This document shows, in pieces, positions 1 through 7,956 of a DNA stretch of 18,565 bases. A model generated the notes under the pieces. The model made no database searches and was not told where the DNA came from. It saw only the letters and a program-made list of their open reading frames with translations. The DNA comes from an uncultured Collinsella sp. (GTDB lineage Bacteria; Actinomycetota; Coriobacteriia; Coriobacteriales; Coriobacteriaceae): the NCBI GenBank assembly GCA_905213265.1, contig CAJMHR010000042.1, positions 1-18,565 on the forward strand. The letters run 5' to 3'. The position numbers and the translations under genes are program-made. Positions within the stretch are counted from its first letter, which is position 1, and each line of letters begins with the position of its first letter.

Positions 1-77
1 GGCATCGACCTGCGCCGATGCCCCTAAAGCAGACACACATTTTGTCCTATAAGCCCGGCTTTTCTTATTTCGGCATG

Positions 78-113
78 AAAAAAGGCGACCGCCTTGTGTG
101 GACGGTCGCCTTT
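78..113 (-). terminator. Rho-independent terminator of thrS
   Basis: On the minus strand a perfect 11-bp stem (113-103 paired with 91-81) with an 11-nt loop runs straight into six T residues (83-78). It lies 23 nt beyond the thrS stop codon, so it is the natural end of that transcript. The stem includes the core AGGCGACCG. Confidence 0.9.
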
Positions 114-135
114 GTTAATTGTTGTGAAGCTTGCC

Positions 136-1899
<1,764 letters not shown>

Positions 1900-1968
1900 G
1901 GGTATGTTTTCTCCTCTCGGATGCCTAATGCAAGTGCGTGCGATGCGCTCGGCGTTTTAACTTGCATC

Positions 1969-1996
1969 ATTATAGGCAGGTTGCCTTGGTATACAA
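1969..1996 (-). promoter_or_regulatory. Sigma70-type promoter of thrS
   Basis: Reading the minus strand, a -35 box TTGTAT (1996-1991) is followed after 16 nt by a perfect -10 box TATAAT (1974-1969). It sits about 70 nt upstream of the thrS start, giving a leader of roughly 60 nt. No T-box or other riboswitch fold is evident in so short a leader. Confidence 0.75.
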
Positions 1997-1997
1997 G

Positions 1998-2028
1998 CGC
2001 CCGCCGCACCTTAATGGCACGGCGGGCG
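1998..2028. terminator. GC-rich hairpin between the zinc-ribbon gene and thrS
   Basis: CGCCCGCCG (1998-2006) pairs perfectly with CGGCGGGCG (2020-2028) around a 13-nt loop. It lies about 90 nt past the stop codon of the upstream minus-strand gene and just before the thrS -35 box, so it probably ends that transcript. The T tract expected on the minus strand is poor (CTTGTAT); on the plus strand ATTTTC follows, but no plus-strand gene ends here. Function is inferred. Confidence 0.4.
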
Positions 2029-2118
2029 ATTTTCTACGCATGCTTCATCGCGTGGGGCGGGGTGCGCGCGTGGTTCGCGGCGTGCCCGTGGCTTGCGGCC
2101 GGCCCGGCGATGGATGCG

Positions 2119-2550
2119 TTACTGGATGCGAGTTCGGCAGTAGGGGCAGACCTTCCAGTGCGCATCGAGCGGGCGATGGCAGCTGGGGCAGACATTGCGA
2201 ACCTGGGTGTCGCACACCGGGCAGACGACGAAGTCCTTCTCGATGGGCGCGCCGCACTGCGGGCAGGTGCCGTACTGGGCAAGCTGGCGCTCGCGCAGGG
2301 CCATGTCCAGCTCCTGCTCCTCGCGATCGGACGCGTAGGAGTGCGGGCGCAGAACCAGGTAGGCAATGAGGCCTACAAACGGGATGAGGGCGATGATGCC
2401 CCATGCCACGTAGGCGCTGGCGCCGCGGCGGCGAGCATCGATGAACACATAGACGACCGACAGCACATACAGGGCGATGATAAAGCCAACAAAGGCATAG
2501 ACGACGCCCATAAGCTGCGGCGACATGAGCTCGGAGATGTACTTGGACAT
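2119..2550 (-). CDS. Small membrane protein with PLDc_N-like helices and two zinc ribbons
   Basis: Product of 143 residues, function unknown. Two hydrophobic segments (about 15-37 and 47-67) are separated by a short basic loop (DARRRGAS). The second, with GIIALIPFVGLIAYLVLRP, resembles the PLDc_N (phospholipase D N-terminal) two-helix module. A charged linker (about 70-94) leads to a cytoplasmic double zinc ribbon of the DZANK type: CPQC (96-99) with CPVC (110-113), and CPSC (121-124) with CPYC (135-138). A longer open frame reaches 2595, but the start at 2550 is chosen because GAAAGG lies about 8 nt upstream of this ATG and the extra 15 residues look non-coding. It stands alone between thrS and the divergent glycerol-phosphate operon. 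The architecture suggests a sensor or scaffold at the membrane, but no partner is visible. Confidence 0.85.
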   Translation of the reverse strand: MSKYISELMSPQLMGVVYAFVGFIIALYVLSVVYVFIDARRRGASAYVAWGIIALIPFVGLIAYLVLRPHSYASDREEQELDMALRERQLAQYGTCPQCGAPIEKDFVVCPVCDTQVRNVCPSCHRPLDAHWKVCPYCRTRIQ

Positions 2551-2875
2551 TACGGGTACCTTTCGGAATATTAACAGTCCGGTCAAGTTTACCACGGGGT
2601 TTGTTTATATGGGACCACGGCTAGGGGCGGGGTCGGCGCGGACACAAACATCTCAATCTGTAACAGTTAGAAGCGGAATCCGGGTCTAGATGTTACAGAT
2701 CGAGACAAAACTCCAACGTTAGAGCAAGCAGACGAGGTTGTTCACGTTACTAAGCCTCCCCTCGCCTGCCGTTGGCGGGTGTTGCGGGGCTGTTCGCCGC
2801 ATTGCCGCTGCACTGGGGGTGTGCAGACCGTAGGATAGTCCTATTGACGGCCTGCCAACTCGTCTGGGAGGCACT
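2551..2875. other. Divergent intergenic region, about 325 bp
   Basis: Separates the minus-strand zinc-ribbon gene from the plus-strand glycerol-phosphate operon, so it should hold both promoters. No convincing paired -35/-10 set is seen for either. It contains the inverted repeat at 2651-2705, a small perfect hairpin CTGCAC/GTGCAG (2808-2813 with 2821-2826), and a short palindrome TAGGATAGTCCTA (2831-2843) followed by TTGACG (2844-2849). The TTGACG would be a good -35 box, but nothing like a -10 box follows at 16-18 nt. The short palindrome could be an operator; this is a guess. Confidence 0.5.
2651..2705. repeat. 15-bp inverted repeat, 25-nt spacer
   Basis: TCTCAATCTGTAACA (2651-2665) is the reverse complement of TGTTACAGATCGAGA (2691-2705) at 14 of 15 positions. 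It lies between two divergent genes. No T tract follows on either strand, so it is not a standard terminator. It could be a binding site, a small RNA or a member of a dispersed palindrome family; only this copy is in the window. Confidence 0.65.
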
Positions 2876-4357
2876 GTGGCAGAAACGTTTGATATCGCGA
2901 TTGTGGGCGCGGGCATCACCGGGTGCGCCATCGCGCGGCAGCTTGCGCGGTTTAACCTGTCCATTTGTGTGGTCGAGGCGGCCAACGATATCGCGCTGGG
3001 CGCATCGAAGGCCAACGGCGGCCTGGTGCACGCCGGCTACGATCCGGCGCCGGGCACGGTAAAGGCGCAGGTCAACGCCCGTGGTTGCGAGCTATATAGC
3101 ACGTGGGCCCAGGAGCTGGGATTTTTGTTCCGCCGCACCGGGTCGATGGTGCTGGGTTTCAACGACGAAGACCGCGCGCACCTGGAGAAGCTGCGCCAGA
3201 ATGGCCTTGCCAACGGCGTGCCCGAGCTGGCAATCATTGACCCCGACCACATCCGGGAGCTGGAACCGCGTGCGAGTGCCGACGCCACATGTGCGCTGTG
3301 GTGCCCTTCGACCGGCTACGTTGACCCGTTTGAAGTGGCCATAGCTGCGCTGGAAAACGCCGTCGCCAACGGCGTGACGTTCATGCGCTCTGCTCCAGTG
3401 AAGGCGATTGAGGTTGCTGGCTCGCACGACGAGGACGTTTCAGCCGACGGCAAGGAACGCGCACGCTTTACGCTGGTGACGCCCGCCAGTGACGTGCGCT
3501 GTCGTTACCTGATCAATGCCGCGGGCAACGGAGCCGCGGACATCTCGCACATGGCCGGCGCCGAGGAGTTCCAAATGGTCTGGCGCCAGGGCAACATCGT
3601 GGTGCTCGACAAGGAGCCGCGTGCGCTCATGCCGCTCTACCCTGTTCCTACGCCGGTGTCCAAGGGCGTTATCGTCACGGGCACTGTACATGGCAACACC
3701 GTGATTACCGCGACCGCTGCCGTGCGCGAGCCCGGCGACACGCAGACCTATGTGAGCGATGTCAACGCGCTGCTGGGCGGCGCGCGCAAGCTGGTGCCCG
3801 ATCTGGACACGCGTCGCGTTGTGCGCGCGTTTGCCGGCGGTCGTCCGGTCATTAAGGGAACGAACGACTTTTTTATTGGGCAGTCCGCCGTGGTGCCGGG
3901 GCTGTTCCAGGCCGCGGGCATTCAGTCGCCGGGCGTGGCGAGCGCGCCGGCCATTGCCGAGCGCATGGAGCAGACGATGCGCGATGCCGGCGTGGCCCTG
4001 CGCGAACGGGACGATTGGGACCCGATTCGCCGCGCGCCGGACGACTTTGACCGCGCTCCGCTTGCGCGCAAGGAAGAGCTCATTGAGTCCGATCCAGCAT
4101 GGGGGCAGATCGTCTGCCGCTGCGAGACGGTGCCCGAGGCCGAGATTATGGCCGCGATCCGACGCCAGCCGGGCGCGGTTTCGGTCGAGGGCGTCAAACG
4201 CCGCTGCCGCGCCGGCATGGGTCGGTGCCAAAGCGGCTTTTGCCAGAGCCGCGTGGTGGCGATTCTTGCCCGCGAGCTGGGCTGCGATCCCAGCGAGGTG
4301 CTGTTGGAGGATGCCGGTTCTTGGCTGGTTGAGGGACCGCTGAAGGGGGTGCGCTAG
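2876..4357 (+). CDS. glpA: GlpA-like FAD dehydrogenase with C-terminal BFD-type [2Fe-2S] domain
   Basis: Probable large subunit of an anaerobic glycerol-3-phosphate dehydrogenase, oxidising glycerol-3-phosphate to dihydroxyacetone phosphate. Residues 1 to about 370 form a DAO-type FAD domain: the dinucleotide motif GAGITG is at 11-16, followed by the GASKANGGLVHAGYDP stretch typical of the COG0579/GlpA group. Residues about 410-475 form a BFD-like domain with C414 and C416 (CRC), C444, C451 and C456 (GRCQSGFC), which should bind an iron-sulfur cluster. Length (493) fits bacterial two-domain GlpA relatives. The GTG start at 2876 is set by GGAGG at 2867-2871, four nt upstream. The next gene starts one base after the stop, so the genes are translated as an operon. 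COG0579 also includes L-2-hydroxyglutarate dehydrogenases; the iron-sulfur domain and neighbours favour glycerol-3-phosphate, but no glpK or glpF is in view, so the substrate is inferred. Confidence 0.85.
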   Translation: MAETFDIAIVGAGITGCAIARQLARFNLSICVVEAANDIALGASKANGGLVHAGYDPAPGTVKAQVNARGCELYSTWAQELGFLFRRTGSMVLGFNDEDRAHLEKLRQNGLANGVPELAIIDPDHIRELEPRASADATCALWCPSTGYVDPFEVAIAALENAVANGVTFMRSAPVKAIEVAGSHDEDVSADGKERARFTLVTPASDVRCRYLINAAGNGAADISHMAGAEEFQMVWRQGNIVVLDKEPRALMPLYPVPTPVSKGVIVTGTVHGNTVITATAAVREPGDTQTYVSDVNALLGGARKLVPDLDTRRVVRAFAGGRPVIKGTNDFFIGQSAVVPGLFQAAGIQSPGVASAPAIAERMEQTMRDAGVALRERDDWDPIRRAPDDFDRAPLARKEELIESDPAWGQIVCRCETVPEAEIMAAIRRQPGAVSVEGVKRRCRAGMGRCQSGFCQSRVVAILARELGCDPSEVLLEDAGSWLVEGPLKGVR

Positions 4358-4358
4358 G

Positions 4359-5705
4359 ATGGCAGAACTCAAATCGAGCGCGATTGATTGCAGCGTCGTA
4401 GAAGCCGTACAAACGCAAGCCTTCGACGTGGTCGTTATCGGCGGAGGCCCCGCCGGCATGGCGGCCGCGCTGGCCGCGCATAAGGCCGGAGCGCGCGTGG
4501 CCATCGTGGAGCGCGAGCAGCACCTGGGCGGAATCCTCCGCCAGTGCATCCACCCTGGCTTTGGCCTGTCGCACTTTAAACAGGAACTCACCGGTCCCGA
4601 GTACGCGCAGCGCTTTATCGACCAGGTGCACGCAACCGACATTGCGCTGTTCCTGAACAGCATGGTGATTGGGATTGATTCGGGCGAACCTACGGAAGAC
4701 AACGCGGTCCATACCGTCACGCTCATGAGTCGCAACGGCATGTTACAGCTCACCGGACGCGCGATCGTCCTTGCCATGGGGTGCCGCGAGCGCACGCGCA
4801 GCGAGATCAAGATCCCCGGCAGCCGACCCGCCGGCGTGTTTACGGCGGGCCTGGCGCAGCGATACATCAATATCGAAAACCTCAAACCCGGTTCGCGCGC
4901 CGTCATTTTGGGCTCGGGCGACATCGGACTTATCATGGCGCGCCGCTGCACGCTCGAGGGGATTTCCGTCGAGGGCGTGTACGAGCTCATGCCATACGCC
5001 AACGGTCTGCGCCGCAACGTCAAGAACTGTCTGGACGACTTTGGCATTCCGCTGCACCTGTCCACCACCGTCACGCGCGTGATCGGGCACGACCGCGTGG
5101 AGGCCGTCGAGGTGAGCCAGGTCGACAAGCGCCTGGTGCCCATTCCGGGGACCGAGCGCATTGTTCCGTGTGACACGCTGCTGCTTTCGGTGGGCCTGAT
5201 TCCCGAGAACGAGCTTTCGGTTGCTGCAGGCGTGGAGCTTGACCCGCGCACGCGCGGCGCTGTGGTGGACCAAAGCCTGCAGACGGGTGTGTCGGGCATC
5301 TTTGCCTGCGGCAATGTTCTGCACGTGCACGACCTGGCCGACAACGTGACAACCGAGTCCGAGAGGGCTGGCGCAGCTGCGGCGGCGTGGGCGTTGGGGA
5401 CCGGCGCGGGCACCGTTCCGAACTGCGAGTTCACCGTCTCCCCTGCCGGCATTGCAGGATACGCGCTACCGGGACGCATTACGACTGTGGCACTCACCAA
5501 GCTTAACTTCCGCGTGCGCCGACCCGTCGACGCTGCCCGCGTGCACATTCTGGCAGGCGACGAAGAGCTGTTTGCAGGCAAGGTCCGCCCGTTTAAACCG
5601 AGCGTCATGGAGAGTTTCCCGCTACCGGCGAAGGTGATACAGCGCGCACTCGATATGGGCGTTAGCGAGATAGTCCTATCCGTCGATCCCGTTGAGGAGG
5701 CATAA
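4359..5705 (+). CDS. FAD/NAD(P)-dependent oxidoreductase, GlpB-like partner subunit
   Basis: A 448-residue pyridine-nucleotide-disulfide-type flavoprotein, the middle subunit of the putative glycerol-3-phosphate dehydrogenase. After a 22-residue leader it has an FAD dinucleotide motif GGGPAG (28-33) and then GGILRQCIHPGFG, a stretch characteristic of this partner family. A second Rossmann motif GSGDIG (185-190) should bind NAD(P), and a GIFACGN second FAD contact lies near residue 310. The tail (about 365-445) is a separate small domain. In its family such proteins sit beside a GlpA/COG0579 dehydrogenase and a DUF1667 protein and are thought to pass electrons from the FAD/[2Fe-2S] subunit to NAD(P) or another carrier. 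E. coli GlpB itself has one flavin site and works with the quinone-reducing GlpC; none is present here. The AGGGGG at 4343-4348 inside the previous gene is its ribosome binding site, about 10 nt from ATG. Confidence 0.85.
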   Translation: MAELKSSAIDCSVVEAVQTQAFDVVVIGGGPAGMAAALAAHKAGARVAIVEREQHLGGILRQCIHPGFGLSHFKQELTGPEYAQRFIDQVHATDIALFLNSMVIGIDSGEPTEDNAVHTVTLMSRNGMLQLTGRAIVLAMGCRERTRSEIKIPGSRPAGVFTAGLAQRYINIENLKPGSRAVILGSGDIGLIMARRCTLEGISVEGVYELMPYANGLRRNVKNCLDDFGIPLHLSTTVTRVIGHDRVEAVEVSQVDKRLVPIPGTERIVPCDTLLLSVGLIPENELSVAAGVELDPRTRGAVVDQSLQTGVSGIFACGNVLHVHDLADNVTTESERAGAAAAAWALGTGAGTVPNCEFTVSPAGIAGYALPGRITTVALTKLNFRVRRPVDAARVHILAGDEELFAGKVRPFKPSVMESFPLPAKVIQRALDMGVSEIVLSVDPVEEA

Positions 5706-5708
5706 ACC

Positions 5709-6119
5709 ATGAGCGATAACGCGATCGAAACGCTGCAGTTCAACTGCACGACCTGCCCATCCGAATGCCTCCTGACCGTAAAGGTGGAGCGCGACGCCAA
5801 TGACACCGTGGTGGAAGTGCGCTCCGTAACCGGCAACAACTGCCCGCGCGGCGATAAATTCGCACATCAGGAGCTCACCTGTCCCATGCGCGTGCTCACG
5901 ACGACCGTGGTCGTCTCCGGCGGCGACGAGACGCTGCTGCCTGTGCGCACGGCTGAGGCCATCCCTCTGGCACTCCACGCCCAAGCCATGAACCTCATCC
6001 GAGGCCTAGTCGTCAACGCCCCCATCCGCACGGGCAACGTCGTGCTGGAAGACCTCCTCGGCACCAGCATCAACCTCATCGCCAGCATGGACATCAACCG
6101 AGCCCAAGAAGCTAATTAG
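5709..6119 (+). CDS. DUF1667 cysteine-rich small subunit
   Basis: A 136-residue protein of the DUF1667 family, recognised by its N-terminal CTTCPSEC pattern (C13, C16, C20) followed by C45 (in NNCPRG) and C58 (in CPMR). The cysteines probably bind a metal or an iron-sulfur cluster. The rest contains the TEAIPLA-like stretch (TAEAIPLALH) common to the family, with no membrane segment or signal peptide. DUF1667 genes typically follow GlpA-like and FAD/NAD oxidoreductase genes, as here, so it is likely a third subunit of the same complex; its chemical role is not established. The gap to the previous stop codon is three bases, and the GGAGG at 5696-5700 lies inside the end of that gene, indicating coupled translation. 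The stop codon abuts a fragment of a dispersed repeat (6119-6139). Confidence 0.85.
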   Translation: MSDNAIETLQFNCTTCPSECLLTVKVERDANDTVVEVRSVTGNNCPRGDKFAHQELTCPMRVLTTTVVVSGGDETLLPVRTAEAIPLALHAQAMNLIRGLVVNAPIRTGNVVLEDLLGTSINLIASMDINRAQEAN

Positions 6120-6139
6120 GGACAGGGCTCTTCTAGCTA
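6119..6139. repeat. Fragment of the GGGACGGG repeat
   Basis: By hand alignment these 21 bases match 6446-6466, the left outer arm of the composite palindrome downstream, at 18 of 21 positions (GGGACAGGGCTCTTCTAGCTA against GGGACGGGCCTCTTTTAGC-). It begins in the last base of the DUF1667 stop codon. It is probably a remnant of an element of that family. Confidence 0.5.
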
Positions 6140-6167
6140 TCCCGCCATCCACCCCGCCCCTCCTCAA

Positions 6168-6230
6168 TTGCGGTGAAATAGTTCCTGATTCCCGCCAAAA
6201 CCCCGGAATCCAGGGACTATTCCACCGCAA
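6168..6230. repeat. TTGCGGTG palindrome, copy 1
   Basis: A 63-bp near-palindrome: the left arm 6168-6192 beginning TTGCGGTGAAATAG pairs with 6205-6230 ending TTCCACCGCAA, with two mismatches and one bulge, around a 12-nt loop. The same terminal sequences recur at 7770-7836 and 14828-14894. It is the first strong hairpin after the three-gene operon and may end its transcript, though there is no T tract. Confidence 0.75.
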
Positions 6231-6274
6231 CTATCCTTGAAATCGGTATTTAGCTTGTGCCTACTTTAGTGCCA

Positions 6275-6434
6275 TTTCAAAACTATGCCGGATTACGGGG
6301 CTGATTCGGAGACCCCCATCCATACCGACAATTTTCGATTTTTGATAAGCCGTCTACCTGCGGTTTTAATTTCGCGATTTTTCCCATGGTCAAGTAATAC
6401 AGGTCCAGCCCCGTAATCCGCCATACTTTTGAAA
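6275..6434. repeat. 160-bp palindromic element with 32-bp core, copy A
   Basis: Terminal arms 6275-6303 and 6406-6434 are complementary over 29 bp with two mismatches (ends TTTCAAAA and TTTTGAAA; inner part GGATTACGGGGCTG). The inside carries a 32-bp core (6347-6378, beginning AAGCCGTCTACCTGCGG) that is identical at 14678-14709 in copy B, at the same 72-nt offset. AAGCCG and CGGTTT in the core can form a small hairpin with one G-U pair. No open reading frame is present. It could be a MITE-like mobile element or a structured RNA. Confidence 0.75.
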
Positions 6435-6441
6435 CCAGCCC

Positions 6442-6604
6442 ATTTGGGACGGGCCTCTTTTAGCTACTTTTGCCCGAACGTTCGCTCAAATGATTTTTCT
6501 GGGACGGGGATTAAATAATCATTAGGCACCCAATGATTATTTAATCCCCGTCCCAGAAAAATCATTCCGCATGTTTGACGCAGCTAAAATAGCCCGTCCC
6601 AAAT
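6442..6604. repeat. Composite nested palindrome with perfect 35-bp inner arms
   Basis: Outer arms 6442-6465 (ATTTGGGACGGGC...) and 6582-6604 (...GCCCGTCCCAAAT) pair over 23-24 bp with a small bulge. Inside, 6489-6523 and 6532-6566 are perfect 35-bp inverted copies around an 8-nt loop (AGGCACCC). Each inner arm starts AATGAT and ends ATCATT, so it also has short inverted ends of its own. The sequence GGGACGGG occurs in both outer and inner arms. No gene lies inside. Fragments of the outer arms occur at 6119-6139 and 14797-14820. Confidence 0.8.
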
Positions 6605-6631
6605 TGACTACCCTGGCAATGGGGATACCAT
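6604..6631 (+). promoter_or_regulatory. Possible promoter of the M24 peptidase gene
   Basis: TTGACT (6604-6609) and TACCAT (6626-6631) are spaced 16 nt apart and lie 28 nt before the start codon. The -35 box directly abuts the end of the composite palindrome (6604). The -10 box matches the consensus at four of six positions, so this is tentative. Confidence 0.45.
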
Positions 6632-6658
6632 GGTGGCAACCTAGCGAAAGGACGATGT

Positions 6659-7747
6659 ATGGCACATGTCGATGACCAGCGCGTGGCGCGCGTGCTCGAT
6701 GCGCTCGAGGCTCAGCACCCCGGCGCACAGCTGCTCGTAAACGACCCATGGTCGATCTATTACCTGACCGGTTTTTATGCCGATATGTTCGAGCGTTTTT
6801 GCGGTGTGCTGCTCGCGCGCGATGACGAGCCCGTAATCTTGGTCAACGCCCTGCATCAGCTGCCCGAGTACGACAATGCCCGCGTTGCCTACCACACCGA
6901 TACCGATGTCGTGGCCGATGCCATCGCGCGCGAGATCGATCCGACCAAGCCGCTTGGCATCGATACCGTCATGCGCTCCGGCTTTTTGATGCCCCTTCTG
7001 GAGCGCCATGCCGCCAGCGAGTTTTTCCTGGGCGACTTTGCCGTCACCGCCGCACGCACCTACAAGGATGCCGCCGAGCAGGAGCTCATGCGCGCGTCCT
7101 CGGCCGCCAACGACGCCGTGATGGCCGACGCCATCAAGCTCGTCCACGAGGGCGTAACGGAGCGCGAAATTGCCGACCAGATGCTCGGTCTGTACCGTAA
7201 TCACGGCTGCGAGGGCTTTAGCTTTCCACCCATCGTGAGCTTTGGCGCCAACGCTGGAGACCCGCATCACGAGCCCGACGACACCGTACTCAAGCGAGGC
7301 GACGTGGTGCTGTTCGACATTGGCGGACGTCGCCGCAACTACTGCTCGGACATGACACGCACGTTCTTTTGGGGCGAGACGGACGAGGAGACGGCACATA
7401 TCTACGACATCGTGCGCCGCGCCAACGAGACCGCCGAGGCGCTCATCGCCCCGGGCGTGCGCATGTGCGACCTGGACCGCGCCGCGCGCGACGTGATTGA
7501 GGACGCGGGCTATGGGCAGTACTTTACGCACCGCCTGGGACACTCGATCGGCCTGCAGGACCACGAGCCGGGAGACGTCTCGCTCGTCAACGAGCAGGTT
7601 GTCGAGCCGGGCATGACCTTCTCCATCGAGCCGGGCATCTACCTCCCCGGCCGCACCGGCGTCCGCATCGAGGACTTGGCCCTAGTTACCGAGTCCGGCG
7701 TCGAGATTCTCAACGCCTACCCCCACGATCCGGCCCGCCTAGACTAA
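6659..7747 (+). CDS. M24B family Xaa-Pro aminopeptidase/dipeptidase
   Basis: A cytoplasmic metallopeptidase that removes N-terminal residues before proline or splits Xaa-Pro dipeptides. The 362-residue product has a creatinase-type N-terminal domain (about 1-140, with SIYYLTGF near 32-39) and a C-terminal pita-bread domain. All five expected metal ligands are visible: D220 (LFDIGG), D231 (CSDMTR), H295 (in HRLGHSIGL), E324 (SIEPGIY) and E338 (VRIEDLAL), so the enzyme should be active with two metal ions. No signal peptide. GAAAGGA at 6645-6651 is the ribosome binding site, which fixes the ATG at 6659. The gene stands alone; a repeat-filled gap precedes it and a palindrome plus convergent terminator follow. 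Choice between pepQ-type dipeptidase and pepP-type aminopeptidase cannot be made from sequence alone; the short N-terminal domain fits the small pepQ-like group. Confidence 0.93.
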   Translation: MAHVDDQRVARVLDALEAQHPGAQLLVNDPWSIYYLTGFYADMFERFCGVLLARDDEPVILVNALHQLPEYDNARVAYHTDTDVVADAIAREIDPTKPLGIDTVMRSGFLMPLLERHAASEFFLGDFAVTAARTYKDAAEQELMRASSAANDAVMADAIKLVHEGVTEREIADQMLGLYRNHGCEGFSFPPIVSFGANAGDPHHEPDDTVLKRGDVVLFDIGGRRRNYCSDMTRTFFWGETDEETAHIYDIVRRANETAEALIAPGVRMCDLDRAARDVIEDAGYGQYFTHRLGHSIGLQDHEPGDVSLVNEQVVEPGMTFSIEPGIYLPGRTGVRIEDLALVTESGVEILNAYPHDPARLD

Positions 7748-7769
7748 CCCATCCCCAAGCCCCAAACTA

Positions 7770-7836
7770 AGTTGCGGTGAGATACGGACTGTTTAAGGCT
7801 TCTAGCCCATAAAATAGTCCCTATTTCACCGCAACT
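7770..7836. repeat. TTGCGGTG palindrome, copy 2
   Basis: A 67-bp palindrome with arms 7770-7794 (AGTTGCGGTGAGATACGGAC...) and 7811-7836 (...TATTTCACCGCAACT), about four mismatches. It has the same length as copy 3 (14828-14894) and matches it at 56 of 67 positions by hand alignment, including the AGGCTTCT loop. It lies 22 nt past the peptidase stop codon and could act as its terminator. Confidence 0.75.
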
Positions 7837-7875
7837 GCCAAGGGGACCAGAGTAGCTGCCCTGATGACAAAACGA

Positions 7876-7918
7876 AAGGCCTCCCGGTTCTCGTGGTTTG
7901 CGAGTACCGGGAGGCCTT
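7876..7918 (-). terminator. Terminator of the giant surface-protein gene, probably bidirectional
   Basis: AAGGCCTCCCGGT (7876-7888) pairs perfectly with ACCGGGAGGCCTT (7906-7918), and CTCG/CGAG extends the stem in the loop. On the minus strand it is followed by TTCGTTTTG, a usable U-rich tract, 39 nt after the stop codon of the giant gene. On the plus strand CTTATG follows, so termination of the convergent peptidase gene here would be weaker. Confidence 0.8.
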
Positions 7919-7956
7919 CTTATGTCCTAGAGCCCTAAGGCTCTAAGCTCGCAGCC

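Noticed and set aside
1..63. Hairpin GGCATCG/CGATGCC (1-7 with 16-22) and a short AAGC/GCTT hairpin with a T-rich tail (51-63)
   Set aside because: The first has no T tract and lies at the window edge; the second has only a 4-bp stem. Either could belong to a gene outside the window, but neither can be supported.
1900..1968. T-box leader for thrS
   Set aside because: The leader after the predicted promoter is only about 60 nt, too short, and has no T-box consensus or specifier stem.
2834..5678. The 11-mer GATAGTCCTAT before the glycerol-phosphate operon and again near the end of its second gene
   Set aside because: A single shared 11-mer is expected by chance among the many pairs in a window of this size, and the second copy is inside coding sequence.
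3440..5839. A 799-codon open frame on the minus strand opposite the glycerol-phosphate operon
   Set aside because: It covers three well-supported plus-strand genes and has Ser/Arg-rich low-complexity content typical of shadow frames.
6275..6434. tRNA or known riboswitch in the 160-bp elements
   Set aside because: No acceptor stem/TPsiC loop pattern or known riboswitch motif is seen. The element is a long near-symmetric palindrome and also occurs upstream of an unrelated gene.
6120..6658. CRISPR array
   Set aside because: The repeats are inverted pairs of different families, not regularly spaced direct repeats.
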